Part shown: in pieces, positions 23,392 to 34,007 of the stretch
How the letters are laid out: every line of letters starts with the position of its first letter
How positions within the stretch are numbered: the first letter of the stretch is position 1
DNA from: Archivesica marissinica
Lineage: Eukaryota; Mollusca; Bivalvia; Venerida; Vesicomyidae
DNA length: 64,000 nucleotides
Direction: 5' to 3'
Assembly (NCBI GenBank): GCA_014843695.1
Contig: CM026393.1
Location: forward strand, 3,008,615 to 3,072,614
The notes under the pieces: model-generated
What the model saw: only the letters and a program-made list of their open reading frames with translations
Told to the model about the DNA's origin: nothing
Database searches by the model: none
Program-made: the position numbers and the translations under genes

Positions 23392-23843
23392 GTCCACTTT
23401 AGTGACCAGATGTCCAGCAGTGTGTACATTTCCAAACGGTTTTACACTGTCCACTTTAGTGACCAGATGTCCAGCAGTGTGTACATTTCCAAACGGTTTT
23501 ACACTGTCCACTTTAGTGACCAGATGTCTAGCAGTGTGTACATTTCCAAACAGTTTCACACTGTCCACTTTAGTGACCAGATGTCTAGCAGTGTGTACAT
23601 TTCCAAACGGTTTTACACTGTCCACTTTAGTGACCAGATGTCTAGCAGTGTGTACATTTCCAAACGGTTTTACACTGTCCACTTTAGTGACCAGATGTCT
23701 AGCAGTGTGTACATTACCAATCGGTTTCACACTGTCCACTTTAGTGACCAGATGTCCAGCAGTGTGTACATTTCCAATTGGTTTCACACTGTCCACTTTA
23801 GTGACCAGATGTCCAGCAGTGTGTACATTTCCAATTGGTTTTA
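23392..23843. repeat. Minisatellite, 57-bp unit, 8 copies (intronic)
   Basis: The unit contains CACTGTCCACTTTAGTGACC, AGATGTCCAGCAGTGTGTAC and ATTTCCAAACGG. Variants alternate GTCCAGC/GTCTAGC. The period is divisible by three. Confidence 0.96.
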
Positions 23844-24160
23844 CATGTGTGTATTGTATGCCCTACTTCTAGACATTTAGAACATTTCAGGCTTTTGTTT
23901 ACTTGTCCTGTATGTATAACGTGTGCATTGAATTGTCCAAAGCTCATGAATCTGTTGACCGAGTTACGATGCCTTCACAATACCAAACTGGCCGGTGATC
24001 TCCCAATTAGTTAATCGGCAGCAAAGTCTAGATATTGTGATAACTTCAATCCCTATCTATACCAGTTCACGTGTTATAATTCTATCATCTGTGGATAGCG
24101 GTGTATATTGTACTGTAATTCATTCGTACTGTGTTTCCATTGTCCAAACAATGTGGATTA

Positions 24161-24349
24161 TTACCTAATGCTCTATATAACTTGTAATTCGTTATTTTTG
24201 CCTGTTTCATTGCATTTTTTATCCTTCGCTCAGGTCTGGGCAACAGTTCGAATTATTACCTAATGCTCTATATATAACTTGTAATTCGTTATTTTTGCCT
24301 GTTTCATTGCATGTTTTATCCTTCGCTCAGGTCTGGGCAACAGTTCGAA
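24161..24349. repeat. Direct duplication of about 93 bp
   Basis: A segment starting TTATTACCTAATGCTCTATA and ending CTGGGCAACAGTTCGAA occurs twice in tandem. Part of it recurs inverted at 24765-24800 (TATATAGAGCATTAGGTAAT), which suggests the ends of a larger inverted-repeat element. Confidence 0.75.
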
Positions 24350-24796
24350 CTGTTGACCGGGCAATAGTTTGAACTGTTTCATACTAGACTTTTGAACCAA
24401 TCATACTCTGAGTATGCTTTCACTGTGCGCAGTAGGATGCGCAAAAGGGTGTTATGGAAGTCAAAGTAAAAAATATGTCCCGAATACATTTTAGCTCTGA
24501 CTGCGCTTGAAGTCATCGATATACATTATGTGAAGCCCTCCTTTCCGTTCATTAATTCCTTTCCGTATTTTATTGCATACTTACCGGCGTACCGGCGTTT
24601 AGACCAAAACCAAGCGTTTACAAATTATGATTGATTAGTCATCAGCCGTAAACTGGGAAAAACAGAAATTTATCTTGAATTATGCTTTATGGTTTAAATA
24701 TTAAACATGATTTTAAAAATGTTTTTTGAGTTAGTCAAATATTATAGAATATAAGGTATGTACAACAGTTATATAGAGCATTAGGTAATAAAACAG

Positions 24797-24917
24797 TTAT
24801 TTCATGGGTGTTTGGGGAACAGTCAAAATAACGGCCTCGGGCAACAGTTCGAAAGTCTTCCCTGATACCTCGGGACAATAGTTTTGACTGTTCCCCAAAC
24901 ACCCATGAAATAACTGT
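24797..24917. repeat. Foldback element
   Basis: The left arm CAGTTATTTCATGGGTGTTT and GGGGAACAGTCAAAA and the right arm TTTTGACTGTTCCCC and AAACACCCATGAAATAACTG are reverse complements. About 50 bases lie between them. With 24161-24349 it probably forms one foldback transposon of about 760 bp. Confidence 0.75.
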
Positions 24918-25569
24918 ATATTGTTAATGACACAGGACCATATTTCCCTCTCAATGTTACGGTACCCTTAGGTGATGAAAGCCACCTTGGCTAGGGATAT
25001 CCTCCACATACCACTTACATGCTGCAGTTATACGTAGTAACTATTCGCTAAATAGATATGCATACAAACAGAAAGGTGAATAATTTTAGATGCACGGAAC
25101 TCTATAAGAGCAGACTTTAAATCCCCGGCCATATCGACCGTAATCAACGATCTGTATATTGAAACTTTATTCGTTAATTAACTATTCAGTTTAAAGGGAG
25201 GAGTGCTATGCAATAGTGTTCACATGAGAAGTGAGAAAATCCAGGCATATAATAGTCCAATCTCCAGTCCTTTAAATACACAACTATAATATAACAGTCT
25301 ATTTACAACTGCAATACTTTTATACAGTTATTCATGCTTTAACCAGTCTTGTTATAGATAGTTGTGTACTCCCAAACAGACTACTTTCCTTGAAGAACAG
25401 GACACGGAGGCCATTTTGTTTGTTCATATTTTTGTTTTCACTTGTGTCATTGTTTGCACATTTATTCGGTCCACCACTGACATTTTATTCAGCTTTTTGT
25501 ATGCATGTTTATGTATTACTTTCATCACAGAGTTTATTTCATGTATTAATTCATTTATATTTCATGATA
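24918..25569. other. Intron, nothing recognised
   Basis: No exon or repeat can be supported here. Confidence 0.45.
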
Positions 25570-25744
25570 CAGTCAAACCTGTCTGAAGCAGCCAGCCAAG
25601 GGAATTACAGAAAATGGCTGCTTAGCACAGGTAGCGGCTTAATAGAGGTTATTTGTATAATAAAACAGCATATTGGGAAACTGGCTACTTAATACAGGTT
25701 GGTTGGCTGCTTCATGGAGGTGACCACAAACACAGGTTTGACTG
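25570..25744. mobile_element. Mariner-type MITE, second copy
   Basis: It has the same TIRs as 5139-5333 (CAGTCAAACCTGT and ACAGGTTTGACTG) and a TA at each border. The interior is shared (AGCAGCCAGCCAAGGGA, GGCTGCTTAGCACAGGTAG). Confidence 0.88.
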
Positions 25745-25868
25745 TATCCTAAATATGAACTATTTGTTGGCGACGATAGAACACTGGCGTTCGTTGTTAC
25801 ATCACCAATCTTACTGCTTACTGCTAGCACGTCAATGATATCTCTAGCTCTTTCTACACTTGTAATTT

Positions 25869-26105
25869 CAGGGTTTCCTCTGTCTGAATGTTTGTCTGCG
25901 CCACTTCTGTCACCAATTGAAAAACACTGGAGCCAATTTAAAAAGTTTGGAGCCAAAAAAGAGCCATAAGTTCACAAATAAATATTTGAAGCCATATTTG
26001 ACAAAACATGTGCCAATTTTATTTTATTTTAAAGTTTCGCCAAATTTTTGCGCCAATTCACAAAATTTAGCGTCAATATTCGATTTTTTCGCAGCGGGAA
26101 CCCTG
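25869..26105. mobile_element. Possible CAGGG-ended MITE next to an exon
   Basis: The ends are CAGGGTTTCC and GGGAACCCTG. The interior repeats GCCAAT/GCCAAA words, as in the insertion at 43909-44601. No matching flanks were seen. It ends 35 bp before a splice acceptor. Confidence 0.45.
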
Positions 26106-26140
26106 ATTGTTATAATGCAACAGAACTATGTGCTTTTCAG

Positions 26141-26395
26141 GATCTGTTTGCCTTGTGTGTTGAAGTGAGTTCAAGCTGCATAGACTGTGTATACACGCTA
26201 GCCACAGACATGGTGATCACATACAAATTCCTGCCCAACCTGCAGGATAAACATCTACTTATACAGTCCATCTCATCACCATTGCTGCAGTGTAAACTGG
26301 TCCAGCTGGTGTTAGAGTCACAGTACGTCTGCTACCAGACAGTCGGAAGTACCTTCCCAGAGGCCATGGAAGATATTATACAGTGTTTCTTTACG
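26141..26395 (+). CDS. SLF2: SLF2-like gene, helical exon
   Basis: The exon has acceptor CTATGTGCTTTTCAG and donor TTTACG then GTAAGC, and is 255 bases with phase 0 at both ends. It encodes 85 residues starting DLFALCVEVSSSCIDCVYTL and continuing FLPNLQDKHLLIQSISSP. The whole exon is rich in Leu, Cys and Gln in helical spacing, as in HEAT-like or all-helical domains. It continues the compact C-terminal region begun at the end of the large exon. No catalytic motif is visible. A MITE (25869-26105) sits just before its acceptor and a LINE fragment begins about 20 bases after its donor. Confidence 0.8.
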
Positions 26396-26415
26396 GTAAG
26401 CTACAGTACAATGAA

Positions 26416-27010
26416 TAGTAGATAGAGATAGAGATAGATTTCTTTATTTATAGAGGGTGACCTAATTAGTTTTGAACTAATCCTCCTTAGGGCCCTCTAA
26501 TGTGGGTATTGTCTTCCCAGATACTTCAATTGATGTTTTATAGTTTAACCAGATTTTATTACCTATCAACATCAGCCTCCGTCCGTCTTATGAGACGATG
26601 GATTGCACTCTTGTTGACGAACATCTTCTGCGGTGACTGAGTAGGCCTAGTCTTGAGTGGCAATCTCTGTTGCAGTCATCGCAGGTGAAGATCGAGTCAT
26701 CCCATTTGATTGATGCTTGTCGCTTCTGCTCACGAAGCCAAGTTCGCTCAGCCTCGGCTCGTCTGACCCCAGCTTTCTCAACGTGTCTCCATGATGACCG
26801 GTTTGATGCTGTGTCTTCCCAAGACTCTATGTCGATTTGTGCTGAATGCAGGTCCCTCTTACAAGCGTCCCTGCGACCAGTTGGACGTGATCCTTGTTCA
26901 AGTTGACCGTACAGTAGATCTTTGGGGGTGCGTCCTTTGTCCATGCGTCGGACATGACCTAGCCAGCGCAGGCGGCGTTCACTGAGCATTGCATAGATGG
27001 TTGTTGAACT
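26416..27010 (-). mobile_element. LINE 3' fragment (non-LTR retrotransposon)
   Basis: The - strand reads SERRLRWLGHVRRMDKGRTP and then GQLEQGSRPTGRRDACKRDL, the usual C-terminal end of a non-LTR reverse transcriptase ORF. A zinc-finger-like CDDCNRDCHSRLGLLSHRRRC segment and a stop follow at 26588. Its 3' end appears to be the region down to the AGATAG microsatellite at 26416-26440, typical of LINEs ending in short repeats. It is 5' truncated and dead. Confidence 0.75.
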
Positions 27011-27700
27011 ATAGGTACACAATAATAATTGATGTTTTATAGTTTAACCAGATTGTATTACCTAGATATACATGCATATAGGTACACAATAATAATTGAT
27101 GTTTTATAGTTTAACCAGATTGTATTACCTATATATACATGCATATAGGTACACAATAATAATTGATGTTTTATAGTTTAACCAGATTTTATTGCCTAGA
27201 TATACATGCATATAGGTACACAATAATAATTGATGTTTTATAGTTTAACCAGATTTTATTGCCTATATATACATGCATATAGGTACACAATAATAATTGA
27301 TGTTTTATAGTTTAACCAGATTTTATTGCCTATATATACATGCATATAGGTACACAATAATAATTGATGTTTTATAGTTTAACCAGATTTTATTGCCTAT
27401 ATATACATGCATATAGGTACACAATAATAATTGATGTTTTATAGTTTAACCAGATTGTATTACCTATATATACATGCATATAGGTACACAATAATAATTG
27501 ATGTTTTATAGTTTAACCAGATTTTATTGCCTATATATACATGCATATAGGTACACAATAATAATTGATGTTTTATAGTTTAACCAGATTTTATTGCCTA
27601 GATATACATGCATATAGGTACACAATAATAATTGATGTTTTATAGTTTAACCAGATTTTATTGCCTAGATATACATGCATATAGGTACACAATAATAATA
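27011..27700. repeat. Minisatellite, 67-bp unit, about 10 copies (intronic)
   Basis: The unit is GGTACACAATAATAATTGAT, GTTTTATAGTTTAACCAGAT, TTTATTGCCTATATATACAT and GCATATA. The middle part (ATTGATGTTTTATAGTTTAA) also occurs once at 26525-26563, on the other side of the LINE coding fragment. Confidence 0.96.
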
Positions 27701-27926
27701 CTACATAACAAAAACAACATTACATTAAACCCTTCCCAGTAATAAAAATTATACAGAATTATATGCATGTAGCTGGCGACATACAATTGATTACTTGTAC
27801 AAACAGTTAATAATTGTAATGGTTAAATTGAATTGAATTGGGGGTATCCTTTTGTAGATGAAAAATGTATCTAAAATACCTTAAAAGATGAATTGACAGA
27901 GATGATTTTTCATTGGTCACTATCCC

Positions 27927-28443
27927 GGTTACTTGCTCGAGTTGTAACTAGCCAGTATTACAAGGTTGATAAGAACTGTTACTTGCTCGAGTTGTAACTT
28001 GCCAGTATTACAAGGTTGATAAGAACTGTTACTTGCTCGAGTTGTAACTTGCCAGTATTACAAGGTTGATAAGAACGGTTTCTTGCTCGAGTTGTAACTT
28101 GCCAGTATTACAAGGTTGATAAGAACGGTTACTTGCTCGAGTTGTAACTTGCCAGTATTACAAGGTTGATAAGAACGGTTTCTTGCTCGAGTTGTAACTT
28201 GCCAGTATTACAAGGTTGATAAGAACGGTTACTTGCTCGAGCTGTAACTTGCCAGTATTACAAGGTTGATAAGAACGGTTACTTGCTCGAGTTGTAACTT
28301 GCCAGTATTACAAGGTTGATAAGAACGGTTTCTTGCTCGAGTTGTAACTTGCCAGTATTACAAGGTTGATAAGAACGGTTTCTTGCTCGAGCTGTAACTT
28401 GCCAGTATTACAAGGTTGATAAGAACGGTTACTTGCTCGAGAA
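27927..28443. repeat. Minisatellite, 50-bp unit, 10 copies (intronic)
   Basis: The unit is GGTTACTTGCTCGAGTTGTA, ACTTGCCAGTATTACAAGGT and TGATAAGAAC. Only one or two sites vary. Confidence 0.97.
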
Positions 28444-28478
28444 TAACAACATGCTTTTTTTAGTCCAATCTTGATTAG

Positions 28479-28726
28479 GCTGTCCGATTAGCGCAGTGGT
28501 TAGCGCACTCGCTTCTCACCAATACAACCTGGGTTCAATCCTCGGACCGGGAAGTATGTGAGATGGTACGGTGGTCGCCAGAAAGGACAGGTGCGTTTTC
28601 TCCAGGTACTCCGGTTTCCTCCCACACAAATGACCACATATACACTTTCATCCACGCCAATGAGAGTGCTTAATATAAGTTGTTAAAACTTGCTTCGCAA
28701 TCGTTGTAAAATAAATAAAGTTTAAA
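28479..28726 (+). repeat. SINE family B, full length
   Basis: The tRNA-like head GCTGTCCGATTAGCGCAGTG and TGGGTTCAATCC is followed by TGTGAGATGGTACGGTGGTC and TCCGGTTTCCTCCCACACAA. The tail is TTAATATAAGTTGTTAAAAC and TTGCTTCGCAATCG. The tail is shared with family C although the head is different. Confidence 0.9.
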
Positions 28727-28751
28727 CATTTTTCTTTCTTTTTTTTAAATC

Positions 28752-30106
28752 TTGATAAATGTGAATACTGACACGTGACTTCTGTTCCTCCAACATGTTT
28801 CCAGTACTGTTGTGAATACTGACATGTGACTTCTGTTCCTCCAACATGTTTCCAGTACTGTTGTGAATACTGACATGTGACTTCTGTTCCTCCAACATGT
28901 TTCCAGTACTGTTGTGAATACTGACATGTGACTTCTGTTCCTCCAACATGTTTCCAGTACTGTTGTGAATACTGACATGTGACTTCTGTTCCTCCAACAT
29001 GTTTCCAGTACTGTTGTGAATACTGACATGTGACTTCTGTTCCTCCAACATGTTTCCAGTACTGTTGTGAATACTGACATGTGTTTCCTGTTCCTCCAAC
29101 ATGTTTCCAGTACTGTTGTGAATACTGACATGTGTTTCCTGTTCCTCCAACATGTTTCCAGTACTGTTGTGAATACTGACATGTGACTTCTGTTCCTCCA
29201 ACATGTTTCCAGTACTGTTGTGAATACTGACATGTGATTTCTGTTCCTCCAACATGTTTCCAGTACTGTTGTGAATACTGACATGTGACTTCTGTTCCTC
29301 CAACATGTTTCCAGTACTGTTGTGAATACTGACATGTGTTTTCTGTTCCTCCAACATGTTTCCTGTACTGTTGTGAATACTGACACGTGACTTCTGTTCC
29401 TCCAACATGTTTCCTGTACTGTTGTGAATACTGACACGTGACTTCTGTTCCTCCAACATGTTTCCTGTACTGTTGTGAATACTGACACGTGACTTCTGTT
29501 CCTCCAACATGTTTCCAGTACTGTTGTGAATACTGACATGTGACTTCTGTTCCTCCAACATGTTTCCTGTACTGTTGTGAATACTGACACGTGACTTCTG
29601 TTCCTCCAACATGTTTCCTGTACTGTTGTGAATACTGACACGTGACTTCTGTTCCTCCAACATGTTTCCTGTACTGTTGTGAATACTGACACGTGACTTC
29701 TGTTCCTCCAACATGTTTCCTGTACTGTTGTGAATACTGACACGTGACTTCTGTTCCTCCAACATGTTTCCTGTACTGTTGTGAATACTGACACGTGACT
29801 TCTGTTCCTCCAACATGTTTCCTGTACTGTTGTGAATACTGACATGTGACTTCTGTTCCTCCAACATGTTTCCTGTACTGTTGTGAATACTGACATGTGA
29901 CTTCTGTTCCTCCCACATGGAATACTGACATGTGACTTCTGTTCCTCCAACATGGAATACTGACATGTGACTTCTGTTCCTCCAACATGTTTCCTGTACT
30001 GTTGTGAATACTGACATGTGATTTCTGTTCCTCCAACATGTTTCCTGTACTGTTGTGAATACTGACATGTGATTTCTGTTCCTCCAACATGTTTCCTGTA
30101 CTGTTG
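28752..30106. repeat. Minisatellite, 51-bp unit, about 26 copies (intronic)
   Basis: The unit is GTGAATACTGACATGTGACT, TCTGTTCCTCCAACATGTTT and CCAGTACTGTT. Left-hand copies carry CCAG, right-hand copies CCTG. A middle group has CACGTG in place of CATGTG. Two units near 29920 are shortened. The array ends only 28 bases before a splice acceptor. Open frames of 450 or more codons on the - strand are artefacts of the period. Confidence 0.97.
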
Positions 30107-30133
30107 TCTCACTTTAACCTGTTTTCATTACAG

Positions 30134-30293
30134 GTCATGCCATTAAAGAACCCCTTTACCCCTCCACCAACACCTACAGAGGACCTAATGTGGGAGGGAG
30201 AAGGCTTGCTAAGCACGTATTCACCAGCTGACGTTGAGGAGATAGCTATGCTGTTATACTATGCTATTGCCAGTTACCTACGAGCATCCAAAG
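30134..30293 (+). CDS. SLF2: SLF2-like gene, exon with amplified 3' end
   Basis: The acceptor is TTTTCATTACAG and the donor CCAAAG then GTAGGT. It encodes 53 residues beginning VMPLKNPFTPPPTPTEDLMW and ending ADVEEIAMLLYYAIASYLRA then SK. It starts in phase 0, matching the previous exon, and ends in phase 1. The Pro-rich start and helical end suit a linker between helical blocks. The last 30 bases of this exon and the first 20 of the intron are the seed of the 1.5-kb array that follows. Reading past the donor gives GRstop within three codons. Confidence 0.78.
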
Positions 30294-31806
30294 GTAGGTA
30301 GAACTGTTGTACTATTGTCAGTTATCTACAAGCATCCAAAGGTAGGTACAACTGTTGTACTATTGTCAGTTATCTACAAGTATTGTCAGTTATCTACAAG
30401 TATTGTCAGTTATCTACAAGTGTTGTCAGTTATCTACAAGCATCCAAAGGTAGGTAGAACTGTTGTACTATTGTAAGTTATCTACAAGTATTGTCAGTTA
30501 TCTACAAGCATCCAAAGGTAGGTAGAACTGTTGTACTATTGTCAGTTATCTACAAGTATTGTCAGTTATCTACAAGTATTGTCAGTTATCTACAAGTATT
30601 GTCAGTTATCTACAAGCATCCAAAGGTAGGTAGAACTGTTGCACTATTGTCAGTTATCTACAAGTATTGTCAGTTATCTACAAGTATTGTCAGTTATCTA
30701 CAAGTATTGTCAGTTATCTACAAGCATCCACAGGTAGGTAGAACTGTTGTACTATTGTCAGTTATCTACAAGTATTGTCAGTTATCTACAAGTATTGTCA
30801 GTTATCTACAAGTATTGTCAGTTATCTACAAGCATCCAAAGGTAGGTAGAACTGTTGTACTATTGTCAGTTATCTACAAGTATTGTCAGTTATCTAAAAG
30901 TAATCTACAAGTATTGTCAGTATTGTTAGTTATCTACAAGTATTGCCAGTTATCTACAAGTATTGTCAGTTATCTACAAGTATTGTCAGTTATCTACAAG
31001 TATTGTCAGTTATCTACAAGTATTGTCAGTTATCTACATGTATTGTCATTTATCTACAAGTATTGTCAGTTATCTACAAGTATTGTCAGTTATCTACAAG
31101 TATTCTCAGTTATCTACAAGTATTGCCAGTTATCTACAAGTATTGCCAGTTATCTACAAGTATTGCCAGTTATCTACAAGTATTGCCAGTTTTATACAAG
31201 CATACAGTGGTATATAGAACTGTTATACAATAGTATTGCCAGTTTTATACAAGCATACAGTGGTATATAGAACTGTTATACAATAGTATTGCCAGTTTTA
31301 TACAAGCATACAGTGGTATATAGAACTGTTATACAATAGTATTGCCAGTTTTATACAAGCATACAGTGGTATATAGAACTGTTATACAATAGTATTGCCA
31401 GTTTTATACAAGCATACAGTGGTATATAGAACTGTTATACAATAGTATTGCCAGTTTTATACAAGCATACAGTGGTATATAGAACTGTTATACAATAGTA
31501 TTGCCAGTTTTATACAAGCATACAGTGGTATATAGAACTGTTATACAATAGTATTGCCAGTTTTATACAAGCATACAGTGGTATATAGAACTGTTATACA
31601 ATAGTATTGCCAGTTTTATACAAGCATACAGTGGTATATAGAACTGTTATACAATAGTATTGCCAGTTTTATACAAGCATACAGTGGTAGGTAGAACTGT
31701 TATACAATAGTATTGCCAGTTTTATGCAAGCATACAGTGGTAGGTAGAACTGTTATACAATAGTATTGCCAGTTTTATACAAGCATACAGTGGTAGGTAG
31801 AAATAA
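30294..31806. repeat. Array derived from the exon end and splice donor
   Basis: Three linked repeat types are all related to the exon border. The first is a 48-bp unit (GTAGGTAGAACTGTTGTACT then exon-like ATTGTCAGTTATCTACAAGC and ATCCAAAG). The second is a 20-bp unit TATTGTCAGTTATCTACAAG. The third is a 53-bp unit (TATTGCCAGTTTTATACAAG, CATACAGTGGTATATAGAAC, TGTTATACAATAG) repeated about 11 times. About six extra AAAGGTAGGTA or ACAGGTAGGTA donor copies lie between 30339 and 30850. Confidence 0.92.
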
Positions 31807-31850
31807 GGCACATACTATGTAGCTTTCGGTGAATTTTCACGTTCATGAAC

Positions 31851-33310
31851 CAGGGCGTTCATTTGACCCGAGCTCCCGGGTTTTGACGCACGAAAATTGA
31901 TAAAGACGCATGTTTGACTCTTGGTGAAAATGCCCTGAGAGTCAACTTTGACCCTGGGCGTTGATCGGTCATGCGTCATCAAATATTTTCTCAGCGGAGT
32001 AATTATCAAAATATGTCTGTCTACGAGGTCGAAGACCGTAATCGTTCATATATTAAATTTAACCGCACAGTTATTTTCATCAAAAGTCTGCTGCATTTCG
32101 TTATGAACACGATCGTGATTTATGAGGGACTCACAATCGGACAAATGGCGTCTAGGCAAACTTTACGTAAAATCTTTATCTCAACCAGCCGATCAGAATA
32201 TAGTATCAACCACGCATAAAGCACCTTCATCACTTGCGCCGCCCAGGGTTAGGTTCAAAACGCGTGGTTGATGTCATTATTCAGCTGGGTGGTTGAGAAA
32301 AAAAGGCTTACCCAAACTTTAGTATCAAAGGGAAATAAATCTTTAATAACGTTTCTCTAATACCTGTACGGCTCGGTATTTTTTCGGTAAAAATTAGTTT
32401 TTATCAAAAGACAATTATTATTGATTGTCACAATAAACACCTTTAGCAAGTTTTGCAAACAACCAATTACCGTTTGTGTTGTTTGCCATCATATGTGCTG
32501 CTAATCATGAGAACTGAGAAGTTTAAGTAGGTGTTGACATTATGTGTATTGTCAATGTACAATCGGCATAGATAAAACGGTGTTTTTGTAACATGTGTAT
32601 TGTCAATAATAAGTTGTCTGCTATTTGAGAAGCTTATAGTGGGCCACTGATATAGAAATTATACGCCGGAATCGTTTGATGATGTCGGTGAGTAAAAGTA
32701 CTTTTGCTATTGTTTGTTACAGATTTCTATGGGGTATTCATTGTGTGCACCACCCATTAATCATTTCATTGTTTCTACATTATTCCTTCATTTTCTGGAG
32801 AATATTCCTAAATCATTCTTAGTTATATTTTCAATCAGATCGGAGATAAAAAATTAAAGAGTATCAGTTTTAGAAATTAAATCTTAAATATGGTTCAGAA
32901 AAGCCTTAGTCACTTCGGAATTGGCACACCCAGCAAACGTAAGCTGAGTGATAGTGTTAGTGAACCTGGGACACCTAAACGCCATAAAGTAGACTGTGAC
33001 ACTCGTAAGTCTAAAATGAAAAGAAAATTCAGGTCTGAGTGGCTTAATGAATTTGAGTGGCTGGAAATGAAACAAACTGATGATCAGATTCTGTTGTATT
33101 GTACTTGGTGTAGAGATGCTAAAAAGAAAAATCCCTTCGCTAACAGTGGTAGCACGAACCTACAAAAATTACATGTACGTAAAGTACCAACATGCATATA
33201 TTTGACTCTTGAAAATTCCAGCTTGACTCTTGAAAATTCCTGTTTGACTCTTGAGATTTTGACCCCAAGGGTCATTGACTCTTGAGTTTCAAAGTCTAGT
33301 GAACGCCCTG
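31851..33310 (+). mobile_element. hAT-like element, internally deleted, 7-bp target duplication
   Basis: The ends are CAGGGCGTTCATTTGAC and, inverted, GTGAACGCCCTG. The flanks carry the perfect direct repeat CATGAAC (31844-31850 and 33311-33317). It is 1.46 kb long and contains one exon-like zinc-finger ORF (32890). Near both ends TTGACTCTTG words are repeated. The rest of a transposase is missing, so it could only move with help. Confidence 0.8.
32890..33180 (+). pseudogene. Zinc-finger N-terminus of a hAT-type transposase, truncated
   Basis: The open frame starts MVQKSLSHFGIGTPSKRKLS and has a basic segment KRHKVDCDTRKSKMKRKF. It continues RSEWLNEFEWLEM and LLYCTWCRDAKKKNPFANSG, then STNLQKLH. 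The order of WL..F.WL, CxxC, a Gly-Ser-Asn turn and a His matches the TTF/BED-like finger at the N-terminus of some hAT transposases. No RNase-H domain follows. The frame runs into the terminal repeat at about 33180, so only the DNA-binding part remains. This is an inference from motif order. Confidence 0.6.
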
Positions 33311-33414
33311 CATGAACTACAGATGTTCATAGAGGAATAGTTTATGAACATTTCTAGGTCGACTATACAAAGAGTAGGCAGAGTTATTCTAGTCACTCAA
33401 GCATCGGTTTCACA

Positions 33415-33712
33415 CCAGATCGGTTTCACACCAGATCAGTTTCACACCAACCAGATCAGTTTCACACCAGTCGGTTACCAGTATATATCTTGCTAACAAG
33501 TACCTATATTGGGTTGTAGTTTCACACCAGTCGGTTACCAGTATATATCTTGCTAGCAAGTACCTGTATTGGGTTGTAGTTTCACACCAGTTGGTTACCA
33601 GTATATATCTTGCTAACAAGTACCTGTATTGGGTTGTAGTTTCACACCAATCGGTTACCAGTATATATCTTGCTAGCAAGTACCTGTATTGGGTTGTAGT
33701 TTCACACAAGGT
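33415..33712. repeat. Minisatellite, 60-bp unit, 4 copies, plus short lead-in
   Basis: The unit is CGGTTACCAGTATATATCTT, GCTAACAAGTACCTGTATTG and GGTTGTAGTTTCACACCAGT. It is preceded by three 17-20-bp copies of AGATCAGTTTCACACC. Confidence 0.94.
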
Positions 33713-33746
33713 AATCTTGTCCTCAAACCTACAATGAAGGCCTGGC

Positions 33747-33961
33747 TGCTGATGGCGCAGTGGTAGCACATTCGCTTCAGGTGTGAGGCCCAGAGTTTGC
33801 GCCCAACTGTAGCCATTATCATTGTGCCCTTGGGCAATGCACTGAAATTCCACATTCTCTATTTTGGCGATGGATTCCATCAGGAATGAGGTCTCGAGAG
33901 CGATTAAACTAATGTTGTAAGAACTTGTTTGGCAATCCAGCTAAAATAAATTTGTATAAAC
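33747..33961 (+). repeat. SINE family C copy
   Basis: The head is CTGCTGATGGCGCAGTGGTA and TTCGCTTCAGGTGTGAGG. The body is TGTGCCCTTGGGCAATGCAC and GATTCCATCAGGAATGAGGT. The tail is a variant of the common one, CGAGAGCGATTAAACTAATG. Confidence 0.85.
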
Positions 33962-34007
33962 TGCCTTGAAACCTAGTAATCAGCAATTTCTTAGAAATAT
34001 AGTAGGT

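Noticed and set aside
28648..30112. Three overlapping - strand frames of 448-480 codons (MLEEQKSHVSIHNSTGN type).
   Set aside because: The 51-bp array is open in all reverse frames. It lies in an intron of a + strand gene.
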